From Oscillospiraceae bacterium (GTDB lineage: Bacteria > Bacillota > Clostridia > Christensenellales > Aristaeellaceae), in NCBI GenBank assembly GCA_031269355.1, contig JAISZG010000073.1, positions 1 through 39,784 of the forward strand: a DNA stretch of 39,784 bases, in the 5' to 3' direction. Under the pieces are notes generated by a model. It ran no database searches. It was not told the DNA's origin and saw only the letters and a list, made by a program, of their open reading frames with translations. This document shows positions 38,466-39,784 of this stretch, piece after piece (position 1 is the stretch's first letter; every line of letters begins with the position of its first letter). The position numbers were made by a program, and so were the translations under genes.

Positions 38466-39107
38466 ATGGGCGATAAGTTGCTATTCATATACAAAACGCT
38501 CCTCGCACATTATGGCGAGCTTAACTGGTGGCCGACGAAGACGCCCTACGAGGTAATAGTCGGTGCCGTGCTTACCCAGAACACGGCGTGGGGCAATGTA
38601 GAAAAGGCAATCGCAGGTTTTGGAGATAACCTCACACCTGAATTTATGGAAAATGTTGGCCTTGCGGAATTGACGGAGATAATCCGTCCGGCAGGTTTCT
38701 TCAACCAGAAGGCAGGTTGCCTCAAAGCGGTCACGGCTTGGTACGCAGGGTACGGCTATGATGCGCCGACCTTGCAAAGAGAACCGCTCGCCAAGCTGAG
38801 AACCGAACTGCTTACTACAAAAGGCGTCGGACAGGAAACCGCCGATTCGATACTGCTCTATGCTTTCGGATTCATGACTTTCGTGGTGGACGCTTACACA
38901 GCCCGGCTCTGCGGTCGGTATCCGATTGAAACAGGCAAAGGCTACGAAGCGGTCAAGGCATATTTTGAGGGAAACTTGCCACAGAGCGCGGGAGTCTACA
39001 ATAATTTCCACGCCCTCATTGTGATAAACGCAAAAGAGCATTGCCGGAAGAAGCCTTTGTGCGACGGCTGCCCGCTCGGCGGGACTTGCTGGAGGTGTGG
39101 CATATGA
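38466..39107 (+). CDS. Endonuclease III/MagIII-like DNA glycosylase
   Basis: A 213-residue helix-hairpin-helix DNA glycosylase with a C-terminal iron-sulfur cluster. The hairpin is TTKGVGQETADSIL (118-130), with catalytic Asp142 (VVDAYTAR). The cluster cysteines are Cys193, Cys199, Cys202 and Cys208. The lysine of bifunctional endonuclease III (after GVG) is Glu124, so it should be a monofunctional glycosylase, as in the MagIII 3-methyladenine group. The start at 38466 has AAGGAGGT; the frame upstream to 38415 does not. Its stop overlaps the next ATG by four bases. Its neighbours suggest an accessory region, but the protein itself looks intact. Confidence 0.88.
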   Translation: MGDKLLFIYKTLLAHYGELNWWPTKTPYEVIVGAVLTQNTAWGNVEKAIAGFGDNLTPEFMENVGLAELTEIIRPAGFFNQKAGCLKAVTAWYAGYGYDAPTLQREPLAKLRTELLTTKGVGQETADSILLYAFGFMTFVVDAYTARLCGRYPIETGKGYEAVKAYFEGNLPQSAGVYNNFHALIVINAKEHCRKKPLCDGCPLGGTCWRCGI

Positions 39108-39628
39108 TACTGCCAACAATCCGCGATAAGCGATTCATCACCCTCTGCAGAGGTGGCGTATTGACGGACGACGACCACCGCCTGCTGGCGCTTTGGGCGG
39201 CTGATTGCGCCGAACATGTCCTGCATATTTTTGAGGACTCCTGCCCAAACGACGACCGACCTCGCCGCGCCATTGAAGCGACCCGCGCTTGGGTGAATGG
39301 CGAAATCAAGATGAGTGCGTCAAAGGAACTTGCGGGGGCGGCACAGAATGCTGCAAGGGGGATAAAAGGTGTGTCCGAAGCGGCAAGGATGGCGGCTCTC
39401 TCAGCAGGGCAAGCAGCTGTGGTTGCCCATGTCGCGGCACACGAGTTGGGCGCGGCGGCATACGCAATCCGTACTGTTATGGAATCCGCAGCAAAGTTCG
39501 AGCGGGAAGCGACGAGAATTAAAGAACGTGACTGGCAACTAAGTAGGTTGCATAAACAGATACGGGAACTGGTGATTGACGATATGCGGCTTAGAAACGA
39601 TATTTGTTGGAATGTGTTTATCACGTGA
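39104..39628 (+). CDS. Putative immunity protein (Imm-5-like domain)
   Basis: A 174-residue helical protein. It starts ILPTIRDKRFITLCRGG and continues with an acidic helix (LLALWAADCAEHVLHIFE, about 28-45). The alanine-rich middle has VNGEIKMSASKELAGAA and VVAHVAAHELGAAAYAI. This pattern matches a family annotated in databases as putative immunity protein with an Imm-5-like domain. That link is from memory, and no toxin gene is in view. The start at 39104 is supported by GGAGGTG and the ATGA overlap with the glycosylase gene. Its stop overlaps the next GTG (GTGA), making a tightly coupled three-gene set. Confidence 0.6.
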   Translation: MILPTIRDKRFITLCRGGVLTDDDHRLLALWAADCAEHVLHIFEDSCPNDDRPRRAIEATRAWVNGEIKMSASKELAGAAQNAARGIKGVSEAARMAALSAGQAAVVAHVAAHELGAAAYAIRTVMESAAKFEREATRIKERDWQLSRLHKQIRELVIDDMRLRNDICWNVFIT

Positions 39629-39784
39629 GCGGAGAGAGAATAGGTAAAAAATTGTGCATTTCGCAGGGAGTGTCTCGTGAACTGTGTAAACGGATAATCT
39701 TGACGATAGAAACGGAAACTAATAAGGCTTTTACGTCCGCGCAGGATAGGGCACCGGTGAAGATCGACCTGAGCGGCGCGGGTG
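39625..39784 (+). CDS. Partial unknown gene running off the right edge
   Basis: A GTG at 39625 overlaps the stop of the preceding gene (GTGA) and opens a frame that stays open for 53 codons to the window end. It reads SGERIGKKLCISQGVSREL, then TETNKAFTSAQDRAPV near the edge. I do not recognise the product. The overlap and clean frame support it as a real gene. Confidence 0.5.
   Translation, partial: MSGERIGKKLCISQGVSRELCKRIILTIETETNKAFTSAQDRAPVKIDLSGAG

Noticed and set aside
1-39784. CRISPR array, tRNA, rRNA or known riboswitch
   Set aside because: No regularly spaced direct repeats, no tRNA-like cloverleaf or rRNA sequence, and no riboswitch leader that I recognise were found on reading both strands.

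Overview
The window looks like chromosomal DNA of an anaerobic, sugar-fermenting bacterium, most likely a Bacillota/Clostridia lineage from a gut or similar habitat. The signs are strong AGGAGG ribosome binding sites, two DUF4364-type winged-helix proteins (a family I know mainly from Clostridia), LplB/LplC-type sugar ABC permeases, IclR and LuxR-type regulators, and G+C-rich genes separated by A+T-rich spacers. This is inferred from gene families only; there is no rRNA or tRNA to anchor it. Both ABC substrate-binding proteins have ordinary Sec signal peptides without a lipobox cysteine, which is odd for a monoderm and leaves a diderm open.

Layout. 1-3340: a solute-binding protein and an HtrA-like membrane protease, flanked by two copies of a TA-flanked MITE. 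3366-9048 (minus strand): a catabolic group made of a D-2-hydroxyacid dehydrogenase, a TIM-barrel epimerase, an IclR regulator, an enolase homologue with substituted catalytic residues, and a MOFRL glycerate 2-kinase. 9415-11563 (plus): a second hydroxyacid dehydrogenase and an ornithine cyclodeaminase/mu-crystallin-family protein. 11716-19018 (minus): a seven-gene operon with a SIS-domain protein, a GlcNAc-kinase-like ATPase, a DUF4364 protein, a sialidase-like protein, two ABC permeases and a solute-binding protein interrupted by an in-frame amber codon. 19349-22992 (plus): an orphan response regulator, the two subunits of an ADP-forming acyl-CoA synthetase, and a beta-keto acid cleavage enzyme. 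23053-28739 (minus): a second kinase, a GH4 6-phospho-glycosidase, an FAD oxidoreductase, a Gfo/Idh/MocA oxidoreductase and a TIM-barrel isomerase. Divergent from it, 29086-33787 (plus) holds two tandem GH9 enzymes without signal peptides. 33918-37261 (minus): a second DUF4364 plus sialidase-like pair downstream of a glyoxylate-carboligase-like ThDP enzyme. 37490-38430 is a graveyard: an IS256-type transposase remnant carrying a MITE, and an Mrr restriction-enzyme tail. 38466-39784 (plus): an EndoIII/MagIII-like glycosylase, an immunity-protein-like gene and a partial gene, linked by stop-start overlaps.

How it may work. ABC import brings oligosaccharides in; cytoplasmic GH9, GH4 and sialidase-like enzymes process them; BadF-type kinases supply sugar phosphates without a PTS; oxidoreductase/TIM-barrel pairs handle oxidised sugars. 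A separate C2/C3-acid theme runs through the Gcl-like enzyme, the hydroxyacid dehydrogenases, glycerate kinase and the enolase homologue. The most unusual items are the duplicated DUF4364-sialidase module, the enolase homologue lacking its catalytic acid, the GH9 pair with a changed C-terminal active-site segment, and the amber-split transporter gene.
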